8,234 nt of DNA from an uncultured archaeon (GTDB lineage Archaea > Micrarchaeota > Micrarchaeia > Micrarchaeales > CABMGC01): positions 1 to 8,234 of the forward strand of contig CABMGC010000058.1 of assembly GCA_902385515.1 (NCBI GenBank), in the 5' to 3' direction. Within the stretch, counting starts at the first letter, position 1. The number at the start of each line of letters is the position of its first letter. Shown here piece after piece: positions 1 to 5,221 of this stretch. The notes below the pieces were generated by a model, which saw only the letters and a list, made by a program, of their open reading frames with translations, was not told where the DNA came from and did not search any database. Both the position numbers and the translations under genes were made by a program.

Positions 1-501
1 ACGCGCCTGGAACGCGGTGACTTCGACAGAAACTTCACAGTAGCAAGGGGGAACTTCCAGACAGTCTGCTCGATGAACCTCGCGTTCAGGAGGGACATAA
101 TACCCGCATTCTACCAGTTCCCGATGGACGACAATCCTTACGGAATAGGAAGATACGACGACATCTGGTCTGGCCTAGTGGCGAAAAAATGCATCGACCA
201 TATCAGAGGCCGCATCGTGAACGGATTCCCCCTTTGCGAGCACAACAAATGGCCAAGAAGCACTTTCGGTGACCTGCTTCTAGAAGCGCCAGGATACGAG
301 TCAAACGAGGAGTTCTCAAGAGACCTTGACGATATTGAAGTATCGGGAAGCGGTTTCGGTGACTTGGCAAGACGCATCGCAGACGAGCTGTCTTTCAGAG
401 GAAGCACCGAATTCATCAGGTACTGCGGCAGGCATCTCGGCAGATGGGTCGACGCGTGCGAGGAACTTGGCGCAGTGCGACTCGACGCGACTAACACATA
501 A
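1..501 (+). CDS. GT75 / reversibly glycosylated polypeptide-like protein, C-terminal part (5' end outside window)
   Basis: The frame is open from base 1 to the TAA at 499-501, so this is the last 166 codons of a longer gene; the ATG at 73 is internal. The segment Cys-Ser-Met-Asn-Leu-Ala-Phe, then about 20 residues later Gly-Arg-Tyr-Asp-Asp-Ile-Trp-Ser-Gly, matches the conserved block of plant reversibly glycosylated polypeptides (GT75), where it reads CGMNLAF...IGRYDDMWAG. In plants that family interconverts UDP-arabinopyranose and UDP-arabinofuranose and is self-glycosylated by nucleotide sugars. Plant members are about 350 aa, so roughly half is present. The N-terminal nucleotide-sugar-binding half is out of view, so mutase activity versus another glycosyl transfer cannot be decided. 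No membrane segment or signal peptide is visible, which suggests a cytoplasmic protein. BtpA follows 44 nt downstream on the same strand. Family membership is fairly secure; substrate is inference. Confidence 0.78.
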   Translation, partial: TRLERGDFDRNFTVARGNFQTVCSMNLAFRRDIIPAFYQFPMDDNPYGIGRYDDIWSGLVAKKCIDHIRGRIVNGFPLCEHNKWPRSTFGDLLLEAPGYESNEEFSRDLDDIEVSGSGFGDLARRIADELSFRGSTEFIRYCGRHLGRWVDACEELGAVRLDATNT

Positions 502-545
502 ATATGACAAAACTCAAATGCTATTGGAAGCGAGGATGGGATTAA

Positions 546-1331
546 ATGCTGGACATAACAAAAACGTTCGATACGTCGAAACCGATAATTGCGATGGTGC
601 ACATGCAGGACTGCGGCGACATCGAGCGCACCAAGGACGCCGCGATCGCCGACTCAGAAAAACTGATACGTGGCGGAGTGGACGGGCTGCTTTTTGAAAA
701 CTGGAACCTGGACGGGTACGTGGCAAAGGAGCCCATGATAGAGATCATGCGCGAGGTCTCGAAGATAGCCAACATGCCAACTGGCGTGAACGTGCTGCCG
801 TTCGAGTACGAGATCGCGTTTGAGGTCGCCAAGGTATCTGGAGCGGACTTCGTGCAACTGGATACTTTTGTGGACAAGCTTAAGACCAGCTATTACGGCA
901 ACAACGTGATCGAGATCGATCCTTTGAAGGTCATGCAGGCAAGAAAGGACATGGGGCTTAAGGACGTGGCGCTTGTCGTCAACCTCCAGACGAAGCACTA
1001 CTGGACCGAGCCGATAACCAAGACGCTGGAGACGTCTGCCATGGAAGCCATACGGAACGGGGCGGACGCCCTTGTTGTGACTGGCAGCATTACCGGCGCC
1101 AAGACGCCAAAAGAAAAATTGTACAAGGTCAATGCGGTCTGCAGGGACACTCCAGTATTCATAGGAAGCGGCCTCGACGAGAGCAATGTGGAGGAGCTGC
1201 TTCCCCTGGCGGACGGGGCGATCGTGGGAACGAGCCTGAAGGCGGGAGGGATAACCGAAAATCAGGTGGACTCAGACAGGGTAAGAAGACTCATGTCGGT
1301 CGTCCACCAGATCAGAAGGCAGGTAGTCTAG
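546..1331 (+). CDS. BtpA family TIM-barrel protein
   Basis: The product has 261 aa and is complete. Family hallmarks appear in order: Met-Val-His-Met-Gln near residue 17, a Gly-Gly-Val-Asp-Gly-Leu-Leu-Phe-Glu-Asn stretch near 43-52, Gly-Val-Asn-Val-Leu near 80, Ala-Asp-Ala-Leu-Val-Val-Thr-Gly near 173-180, and a C-terminal Gly-Ser-Gly ... Gly-Ala-Ile-Val-Gly-Thr-Ser-Leu-Lys phosphate-binding type end. This is the (beta/alpha)8 BtpA family, named from a cyanobacterial protein needed for photosystem I accumulation. It is widespread in non-photosynthetic archaea and bacteria, where its enzymatic role is unsettled; resemblance to phosphate-binding TIM barrels suggests a sugar or nucleotide substrate. 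No membrane segments are visible, so it is probably cytosolic. The ATG at 546 is preceded by a purine-rich GAGGATGGGATTA; the upstream ATG at 519 is in another frame. It ends in TAG, directly abutting the convergent stop of the next gene. Confidence 0.9.
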   Translation: MLDITKTFDTSKPIIAMVHMQDCGDIERTKDAAIADSEKLIRGGVDGLLFENWNLDGYVAKEPMIEIMREVSKIANMPTGVNVLPFEYEIAFEVAKVSGADFVQLDTFVDKLKTSYYGNNVIEIDPLKVMQARKDMGLKDVALVVNLQTKHYWTEPITKTLETSAMEAIRNGADALVVTGSITGAKTPKEKLYKVNAVCRDTPVFIGSGLDESNVEELLPLADGAIVGTSLKAGGITENQVDSDRVRRLMSVVHQIRRQVV

Positions 1332-1652
1332 CTACCTTCTCCTGCCCTTCGTTTCCTTAACTGCGTTGAACTTGTCCTGCGCGACCAGGAAAGCCGCCGG
1401 GAAAAGCACGAGCCAAAGCAGGAACACTATGTAGCCGAACGCGTCATCGCTCCGGGTCACCTCCGCGGCTCCCATCGACCATTTGTATATGTAGAAGATG
1501 TTCACTATCGGTATGATTATCAGGAAGGTCGTCGGTATGTCCGCTCCGCGGTCGACCATCTCCCTCCTCGTCTTCACCAGCCAGTATATTCCGTATATGC
1601 CGATCGTGATTATCAGCATTATCAAAACGAACGCCAGCTCCCTGTGCTCCAT
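1332..1652 (-). CDS. small DUF4234-type integral membrane protein
   Basis: The product has 106 aa and starts at the ATG at 1652. A longer reading back to 1799 would overlap the upstream Nudix gene, and its extra residues look like random Arg/Gln-rich sequence. The ATG has AGGCGA four bases upstream, the same Shine-Dalgarno type and spacing as the Nudix gene. Three hydrophobic segments are visible at about residues 6-26, 41-59 and 71-91. The first ends in Gly-Ile-Tyr-Gly-Ile-Tyr-Trp-Leu and the second contains Pro-Ile-Val-Asn-Ile-Phe-Tyr-Ile-Tyr-Lys-Trp, the pattern I associate with DUF4234 proteins. The C-terminus is very basic (Lys-Gly-Arg-Arg-Arg), suggesting a cytoplasmic tail by the positive-inside rule. 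Function is unknown for the family. The stop (TAG, 1332-1334) abuts the BtpA stop with no intergenic base. A 59-nt gap separates it from the Nudix gene, so co-transcription is possible. Confidence 0.8.
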   Translation of the reverse strand: MEHRELAFVLIMLIITIGIYGIYWLVKTRREMVDRGADIPTTFLIIIPIVNIFYIYKWSMGAAEVTRSDDAFGYIVFLLWLVLFPAAFLVAQDKFNAVKETKGRRR

Positions 1653-1711
1653 ATTTTCGCCTACTGCTGAAGGTAACGAAGCGAAGCTTGAATTAGCTTC
1701 CGTACCGGGGA

Positions 1712-2116
1712 CTACCTTATAAGGTTCCAGTGCTTGAGCCAGTCGAGGACGTCCTGTCCGGCCACCGACAGCTTGTTCTTGTCTCCGAAACCCAGCCATG
1801 CGACCTCGGCTATCTCCGAGTCCGCTCTTATGTTACCGGTGTAGTCGCCGACGTAGCACTTGAGCTGGACCATCGTTCCCTCCGGCTTGCCATGTGCAGG
1901 AGCCTCGAAGATGCCCATGTGCTTGAGCGAGTCGGGCACAAGGTCGACGGTCAGCTCCTCCTTTATCTCCCTTATGAGTGCCTGAGAGTCGGTTTCGCCC
2001 TTTTCCCTCTTTCCTCCAGGCATGTAGAAGACGTCCTTGCCCTTCGATCTGGCACACAAAACTTTGCCGTCCTTGATGCATATCCAAGCTACCTTGTCAA
2101 TCTTTTCCGCAACCAT
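1712..2116 (-). CDS. Nudix hydrolase
   Basis: The product has 134 aa, normal for a single-domain Nudix protein. The Nudix box runs from Gly35 to about Val57 and follows GX5EX7REUXEEXGU: Gly35, Glu41, Arg49-Glu50, Glu53-Glu54. The usual late Gly is Thr56, a variation seen in functional members. These acidic residues bind Mg2+ for hydrolysis of nucleoside diphosphate-X bonds. The N-terminal Lys-Val-Ala-Trp-Ile-Cys-Ile-Lys-Asp-Gly-Lys-Val-Leu-Cys-Ala-Arg resembles MutT-like 'house-cleaning' enzymes, so a modified (d)NTP or a nucleotide sugar is a possible substrate; sequence alone does not choose. It is soluble and cytosolic. The ATG at 2116 has AGGCGA four bases upstream. A TATA-like element lies near 2150-2158, and the gene is 71 nt from the flavodoxin stop, so it may have its own promoter. 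It ends in TAG. Confidence 0.9.
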   Translation of the reverse strand: MVAEKIDKVAWICIKDGKVLCARSKGKDVFYMPGGKREKGETDSQALIREIKEELTVDLVPDSLKHMGIFEAPAHGKPEGTMVQLKCYVGDYTGNIRADSEIAEVAWLGFGDKNKLSVAGQDVLDWLKHWNLIR

Positions 2117-2149
2117 GAAATCGCCTGATTAATTGCTTGTGCTTTGGTG

Positions 2150-2158
2150 TTTTTATTG
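2150..2158 (-). promoter_or_regulatory. candidate TATA element for the Nudix gene
   Basis: On the minus strand this AT-rich run (CAATAAAAA) sits about 35-40 nt upstream of the Nudix ATG, in the 71-nt gap after the flavodoxin stop. An archaeal TATA box there would place transcription start near 2125-2130, just ahead of the AGGCGA ribosome-binding site. The match to a canonical TTTATATA box is poor, so this is a weak call based on position. Confidence 0.25.
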
Positions 2159-2187
2159 TTAACCGTATCGGCGGATGGCTGTTAAGA

Positions 2188-2643
2188 TCAGCTCTTGCTC
2201 TTGAGCCCCTTGGCAAACTCGGCGGCGCGCCTAAGGTCTTTCGCATCGGGCCTGCCCTTGTTGACTCCCCCGATCAATTGCAGGGGACCGTACGTATCAA
2301 AGCCGGGGCAGTTAAATTCTCCCGCCACCTCGAAGTCCTTGGCAATGAGCTTCTTTCTGAGCGCGGCGTGGTTATTCCTGTCGGAGCCTCCGGACGTGGA
2401 GAATATGAACGCACGATTGCCCTTGGCGTCCGGGAGTTTGTCCACGAACTTCAACAGGTCCGCGCTGTGCTTTCCGTGGTATATCCCCGACCCGAAGCCC
2501 AGAAGTCCATAGTCCTTCAGGGCGCGGACGCTTGCTTTATCAAGCTCCAGCAGCCGGGCACCCAGCACCTTGGAAATCGCACTCGCGACCCTCTTCGTGT
2601 TACCGTGATGAACCGAAACGTACACTATTAGAGATTTTGCCAT
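2188..2643 (-). CDS. short-chain flavodoxin family protein
   Basis: The product has 151 aa, typical of single-domain flavodoxins. The N-terminal beta strand (Leu-Ile-Val-Tyr-Val) leads into the FMN phosphate-binding loop Ser10-Val-His-His-Gly-Asn-Thr16. Gly-Phe-Gly-Ser-Gly-Ile-Tyr-His-Gly-Lys (49-58) and Phe-Ser-Thr-Ser-Gly-Gly (81-86) fit the two further loops around the isoalloxazine ring. Near the C-terminus the sequence Cys-Pro-Gly-Phe-Asp-Thr-Tyr-Gly-Pro-Leu, then Gly-Gly-Val-Asn-Lys-Gly-Arg-Pro, is characteristic of a flavodoxin subfamily common in anaerobes. The expected role is a low-potential cytosolic electron carrier with FMN. The ATG at 2643 is preceded by GGGGTGGGC. The Rieske gene ends 21 nt upstream, so the two are very likely one transcript, although an AT-rich stretch at 2661-2670 could give an extra promoter. 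The partner reductase is not in the window. Confidence 0.9.
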   Translation of the reverse strand: MAKSLIVYVSVHHGNTKRVASAISKVLGARLLELDKASVRALKDYGLLGFGSGIYHGKHSADLLKFVDKLPDAKGNRAFIFSTSGGSDRNNHAALRKKLIAKDFEVAGEFNCPGFDTYGPLQLIGGVNKGRPDAKDLRRAAEFAKGLKSKS

Positions 2644-2664
2644 TTGCCCACCCCAAAACCAAAT

Positions 2665-2970
2665 TTATAATTTCACGAAAACCTCGCCGTTCTCGCTCTT
2701 GACTTCGTAGCTCACAAGATCCCGCATCGCGGGCCCACCTACGACCTTCGCCGTAGTCACATCAAAAATAGAACCATGCCACGGGCATTGGATGTCCTTG
2801 CCTGCGAGCGTGCCTTTCTCAAGGGGGCCCTTCATGTGGCTGCAGACGGAATCCATCGCGTAGTACTTGCCGTCCACCTCTGCGACGAGTATCTTTTTAC
2901 CGTCTATCACAAATCCCTTCATTCCGCCCTTGGGGATGTCGCTCATCATGCCTATCCTAACAAAATCCAT
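2665..2970 (-). CDS. Rieske-type [2Fe-2S] ferredoxin
   Basis: The product has 101 aa and consists of one Rieske domain. Both cluster motifs are intact: Cys43-Ser-His45 and Cys62-Pro-Trp-His65, which ligate one iron through two Cys and the other through two His. Gly-Ser-Ile-Phe-Asp after the second motif is the usual continuation. There is no membrane anchor, signal peptide or attached oxygenase domain, so it resembles soluble Rieske ferredoxins (the small subunit type of NirD/BphA3-like proteins) that carry electrons or act as accessory redox proteins. A GTG at 2979 would add three residues, but that GTG is itself part of the ribosome-binding site AAGGTGG, so the ATG at 2970 is the better start. 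It is followed after 21 nt by the flavodoxin, suggesting paired electron-transfer roles; this is inference. The helicase stop lies 53 nt upstream. Confidence 0.92.
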   Translation of the reverse strand: MDFVRIGMMSDIPKGGMKGFVIDGKKILVAEVDGKYYAMDSVCSHMKGPLEKGTLAGKDIQCPWHGSIFDVTTAKVVGGPAMRDLVSYEVKSENGEVFVKL

Positions 2971-2975
2971 CCAAT

Positions 2976-2982
2976 CCACCTT
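2976..2982 (-). promoter_or_regulatory. ribosome-binding site deciding the Rieske start
   Basis: The minus strand reads AAGGTGG here, a strong complement to the archaeal 16S rRNA 3' end, with a 5-nt spacer to the ATG at 2970. It includes the in-frame GTG at 2979 that a naive caller would choose as start. Confidence 0.75.
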
Positions 2983-3023
2983 GGGTTAAATGGAATGGAT
3001 AGGTTTTTAGGCTTATTGAATAA

Positions 3024-4316
3024 TCAGAACCTGCGGAACGGCCTGCGTCCTCCGTGGCCCCTGGATCCGCCCCTGCTTCCGGAGCCGTGCTCGCTTCCGC
3101 CGCGGTCTCCGCCTCTCGTGTCGTCAAAGCCGCCCCTTCGTCCTCCGCCGAATCTCCTTTCGCGGTCAGGAGCGCGGATTGGAAGCGGGAGATTCCTGAA
3201 CGGCTCGACGTCCAGATCGATCTTCGACATATTTATGTTGGCCGAGTCCTCTATGTCCCTTATCTCCCGCTTCTGCTCGGGATCTGCTATCGTCATGGCC
3301 CTGCCTTCCTTGCCCATTCGCGCAGACCTTCCGACCCGGTGTATGTAAACGTTTGCCTCCTCAGGGGCGCCGAAGTTTATGACGTCGGTTACGTCAGCTA
3401 TGTCAAGGCCCCTTGCGGCCACGTTGGTCGCGACCATGAACTGGGCCCCCTTCTTGAATGAACCGAGAGACCTTTCTCTCGTTGCCTGGGTCAGGCCGCC
3501 GTGAAGAAGTATAGCCTCGTAGCTCTGGCTGAGCAGCACGCGGTGAATCGAGTTCGCCTCAAACTTTGTCCTTGCGAAAATTATCGCCTTCCTTGGAGAG
3601 TATTCCTTTATGTATGCAAGGAGCGCGGCGAACTTCAGCCTGCTTGGCACCAGCGCGTAAAGGTGCTTTATCGTGCTTACTGTAATGTCCTCTTCCTCGC
3701 CCACGATTATCCTGTCGATCTTTCCGTTGGCATAGCGCTCAGTCATCCTTACTATCTCCCTGGGCATCGTTGCTGAAAACAGCAGCGTCTGCTTTTCAAA
3801 GGGGGTTTTCGAGAGGAGGTACTCCACATCGGTTATGAATCCCATGTCCAGCATGAGGTCCGCCTCGTCGAGCACTATGAAGCGCACTGCGTCCAGATTC
3901 AGCGCGCCCCTCTTGTACAGGTCGATGAGCCTTCCAGGAGTGCCGACAACTACGTTGGGGCATGATCGAAGAGACTGCATCTGGAGGTTTATCGATGCAC
4001 CTCCGTATATCGTAGTCGTATAAATGTGAAGGGGGTTTCCGACCTTCTGTGCGAAAGTGGACACCTGCAGGGCAAGCTCTCGCGTGGGCACTATGACAAG
4101 CGCCTCGACATTCTTCGACCTGCCTATCATCTGGAATATGGGGACCATGAACGCGCCTGTCTTTCCGGTTCCAGTCCTCGCACGCACTATGACGTTCTTC
4201 CTCTGCAGGACCTCGGGGATGCTCTTTTCCTGCACTTCAGTAGCATTAACAAAGCCCATTCTCTTCAATGATTCCACGAGCTCTGTTTTCAGAGCCATTT
4301 CTCTAAATTCTGTCAA
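3024..4316 (-). CDS. DEAD-box ATP-dependent RNA helicase with Arg/Gly-rich tail
   Basis: The product has 430 aa with all helicase motifs: Q motif (Phe4 to Gln29), motif I ARTGTGKT (46-53), Ia PTRELA (77-82), Ib TPGR (126-129), II DEAD (150-153), III SAT (181-183), IV around 245-250, V TNVAARGLD (297-305) and VI HRVGRSAR (326-333). The last 45 residues are a low-complexity Arg/Gly/Ser/Asp tail, probably for nonspecific RNA binding. The expected role is unwinding of short RNA duplexes in ribosome assembly or mRNA turnover, as in bacterial and archaeal cold-shock DEAD proteins. Start: the TTG at 4316 is preferred over the ATG at 4298, because only the longer form keeps the conserved Q-motif Phe in correct register (Phe-Arg-Glu-Met-Ala-Leu, family Phe-x-x-Leu-Gly-Leu), and GGTG lies 5 nt before the TTG. 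It is preceded by its own AT-rich promoter-like region. Confidence 0.96.
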   Translation of the reverse strand: MTEFREMALKTELVESLKRMGFVNATEVQEKSIPEVLQRKNVIVRARTGTGKTGAFMVPIFQMIGRSKNVEALVIVPTRELALQVSTFAQKVGNPLHIYTTTIYGGASINLQMQSLRSCPNVVVGTPGRLIDLYKRGALNLDAVRFIVLDEADLMLDMGFITDVEYLLSKTPFEKQTLLFSATMPREIVRMTERYANGKIDRIIVGEEEDITVSTIKHLYALVPSRLKFAALLAYIKEYSPRKAIIFARTKFEANSIHRVLLSQSYEAILLHGGLTQATRERSLGSFKKGAQFMVATNVAARGLDIADVTDVINFGAPEEANVYIHRVGRSARMGKEGRAMTIADPEQKREIRDIEDSANINMSKIDLDVEPFRNLPLPIRAPDRERRFGGGRRGGFDDTRGGDRGGSEHGSGSRGGSRGHGGRRPFRRF

Positions 4317-4360
4317 ACAAACACCAAAAATAAGGAACAGTAGCAGTTTCCTATCATAAG

Positions 4361-4380
4361 TATATGGTAAATATTATATG
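4361..4380 (-). promoter_or_regulatory. candidate helicase promoter (TATA region)
   Basis: This is a strongly AT-rich 20-nt stretch containing CATATAATATTTACC on the minus strand, 45-65 nt upstream of the helicase TTG. It is the only TATA-like tract in the 117-nt gap between the small membrane ORF and the helicase. A start site about 25 nt downstream would give a leader of roughly 25-30 nt carrying the GGTG ribosome-binding site. The exact box cannot be chosen by eye. Confidence 0.35.
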
Positions 4381-4433
4381 TCCTCCTATATAGAGCTTTG
4401 CTTGTAACTTTGCCGCGTGCTCTCGGGAAAGCG

Positions 4434-4580
4434 TCACCGCTTTATGAAATATAGGACCATGAAGTACGCTGCGTATGATATAATGAAGCTCACCCCCATC
4501 TGGGCGGAGTATCCGTTGTCGATAAAGCCAGAAAGAACGAACAGGATGCCTCCCACGATCGCGGAAGCTACGAAAAACAA
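4434..4580 (-). CDS. very small two-helix membrane protein, possibly frameshifted at its 5' end
   Basis: Reading the minus strand from a TTG at 4580 to the TGA at 4434-4436 gives 48 aa. It is strikingly hydrophobic: helix 1 at about residues 2-20 (Phe-Phe-Val-Ala-Ser-Ala-Ile-Val-Gly-Gly-Ile-Leu-Phe-Val-Leu), a short polar turn (Asp-Asn-Gly-Tyr-Ser), helix 2 at about 28-46, and a Lys-Arg end. This pattern is unlikely by chance and neither strand offers a competing gene here. The start is unclear. A stop immediately precedes the TTG, but the overlapping +1 frame from the ATG at 4587, or the GTG at 4635, reads Pro-Val-Met-Leu-Ile-Val-Phe, which would extend helix 1 naturally if one base near the T5 run (4573-4577) were lost. 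So this is either a TTG-initiated microprotein or a frameshifted longer one starting at 4635. It is the last gene of the ABC-GTPase-NifS cluster. Function is unknown. Confidence 0.45.
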   Translation of the reverse strand: MFFVASAIVGGILFVLSGFIDNGYSAQMGVSFIISYAAYFMVLYFIKR

Positions 4581-4627
4581 TCAGCATTACCGGGCAAGCA
4601 TTACTGAAACGCTCAGGATTTAATTCC

Positions 4628-5206
4628 TTATGCACGGACGCGGGACTGCCAGTCCTTCATCTGCGTCTTGTGCCTAGACAGGGCGGTCAGGGCCTCGCCA
4701 CTTGGCACGTCCTGCCTGCTAACGATTGCGGTCTGTGCGACCTTGTATGGAGTGGCATCCGTATTGACAACCAGCCTCCTTCGCAGATCGAGGATGGGCC
4801 TCTTATCGAGGTTCCATATTCCCACCCGAATAGGTCCGCTTCCGGTGAAGCCCTCATCCACTATGACCTCCGCCCGCTGCTCCTCGGGGAGGAGATAGCA
4901 CTTGTCTTTTGCCAGGGGCTCAAGGATCCCTCCCTTATAATTTATCTTGCAGAAGACTCCTCCATCTCCGCGGTTCGTGGACCTGCCTAAAAGTGAGATG
5001 CGCTCGTCCAGCTGGAAATCCCTTATCCAGTAGGTCGCGGAGAGGCCCTCGCTTGCCTTGATCAGGTTGGGCCCGACCTCAAGCGAGAGGATTAGCTCTT
5101 TAAGGCTCGCGGGGATTCCGCCGAACTTCGCGGCCATCTCCCATGCAGCATCGCACAAAAGCGGCTGCGGCATGAAGGCGACAGGTATCGCACAGGTGGA
5201 ATCCAT
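4628..5206 (-). CDS. uncharacterised 192-aa protein of the NifS cluster
   Basis: I do not recognise the family. It is a soluble-looking alpha/beta protein with no membrane segment or signal peptide. Four cysteines are present (Cys5, Cys18, Cys86, Cys103), none in a classical CxxC pair. The middle holds Phe-Cys-Lys-Ile-Asn-Tyr-Lys-Gly-Gly, followed by a charged region (Pro-Glu-Glu-Gln-Arg-Ala-Glu-Val-Ile-Val-Asp-Glu) that could form beta strands; the last 25 residues are polar and basic. The ATG at 5206 lies 15 nt after the cysteine desulfurase TAG, in the same frame, and the 15-nt spacer has no recognisable Shine-Dalgarno site, so translation probably depends on coupling to, or read-through from, the desulfurase. 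It ends in TAA at 4628-4630. The position suggests a sulfur- or metallocluster-related partner of the desulfurase, but that is guilt by association only. Confidence 0.75.
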   Translation of the reverse strand: MDSTCAIPVAFMPQPLLCDAAWEMAAKFGGIPASLKELILSLEVGPNLIKASEGLSATYWIRDFQLDERISLLGRSTNRGDGGVFCKINYKGGILEPLAKDKCYLLPEEQRAEVIVDEGFTGSGPIRVGIWNLDKRPILDLRRRLVVNTDATPYKVAQTAIVSRQDVPSGEALTALSRHKTQMKDWQSRVRA

Positions 5207-5221
5207 GGGAATCAGGTCGTT

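Noticed and set aside
1683..1700. GAAGCT-tgaatt-AGCTTC inverted repeat between the Nudix and DUF4234 genes, a possible terminator or operator.
   Set aside because: The stem is only 6 bp, with no T-tract and no TATA overlap; it could easily be chance.
1730..2631. Long plus-strand open frames opposite the Nudix and flavodoxin genes.
   Set aside because: They are antisense shadows: the minus-strand products have complete family motifs, and the plus-strand translations do not resemble proteins.
3013..3023. TTATTGAATAA palindrome just after the helicase stop as a terminator.
   Set aside because: The AT-only 5-bp stem is too weak, and no poly-T run follows on the transcribed strand.
4313..4357. 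A 14-codon minus-strand ORF (MIGNCYCSLFLVFV) whose TGA overlaps the helicase TTG, resembling a translationally coupled leader peptide.
   Set aside because: It has no ribosome-binding site, and its ATG probably lies upstream of the transcription start predicted from the AT-rich region at 4361-4380.
4380..4387. A perfect AGGAGGAC Shine-Dalgarno-like sequence on the minus strand.
   Set aside because: No ATG, GTG or TTG follows within a usable distance; the frame after it closes after a few codons.
4354..4635. A 93-codon minus-strand ORF spanning the same region as the small membrane protein.
   Set aside because: Its middle is Arg/His-rich and unlike a protein, while the adjacent frame is clearly hydrophobic; only its first ~19 codons may belong to a real, frameshifted gene.
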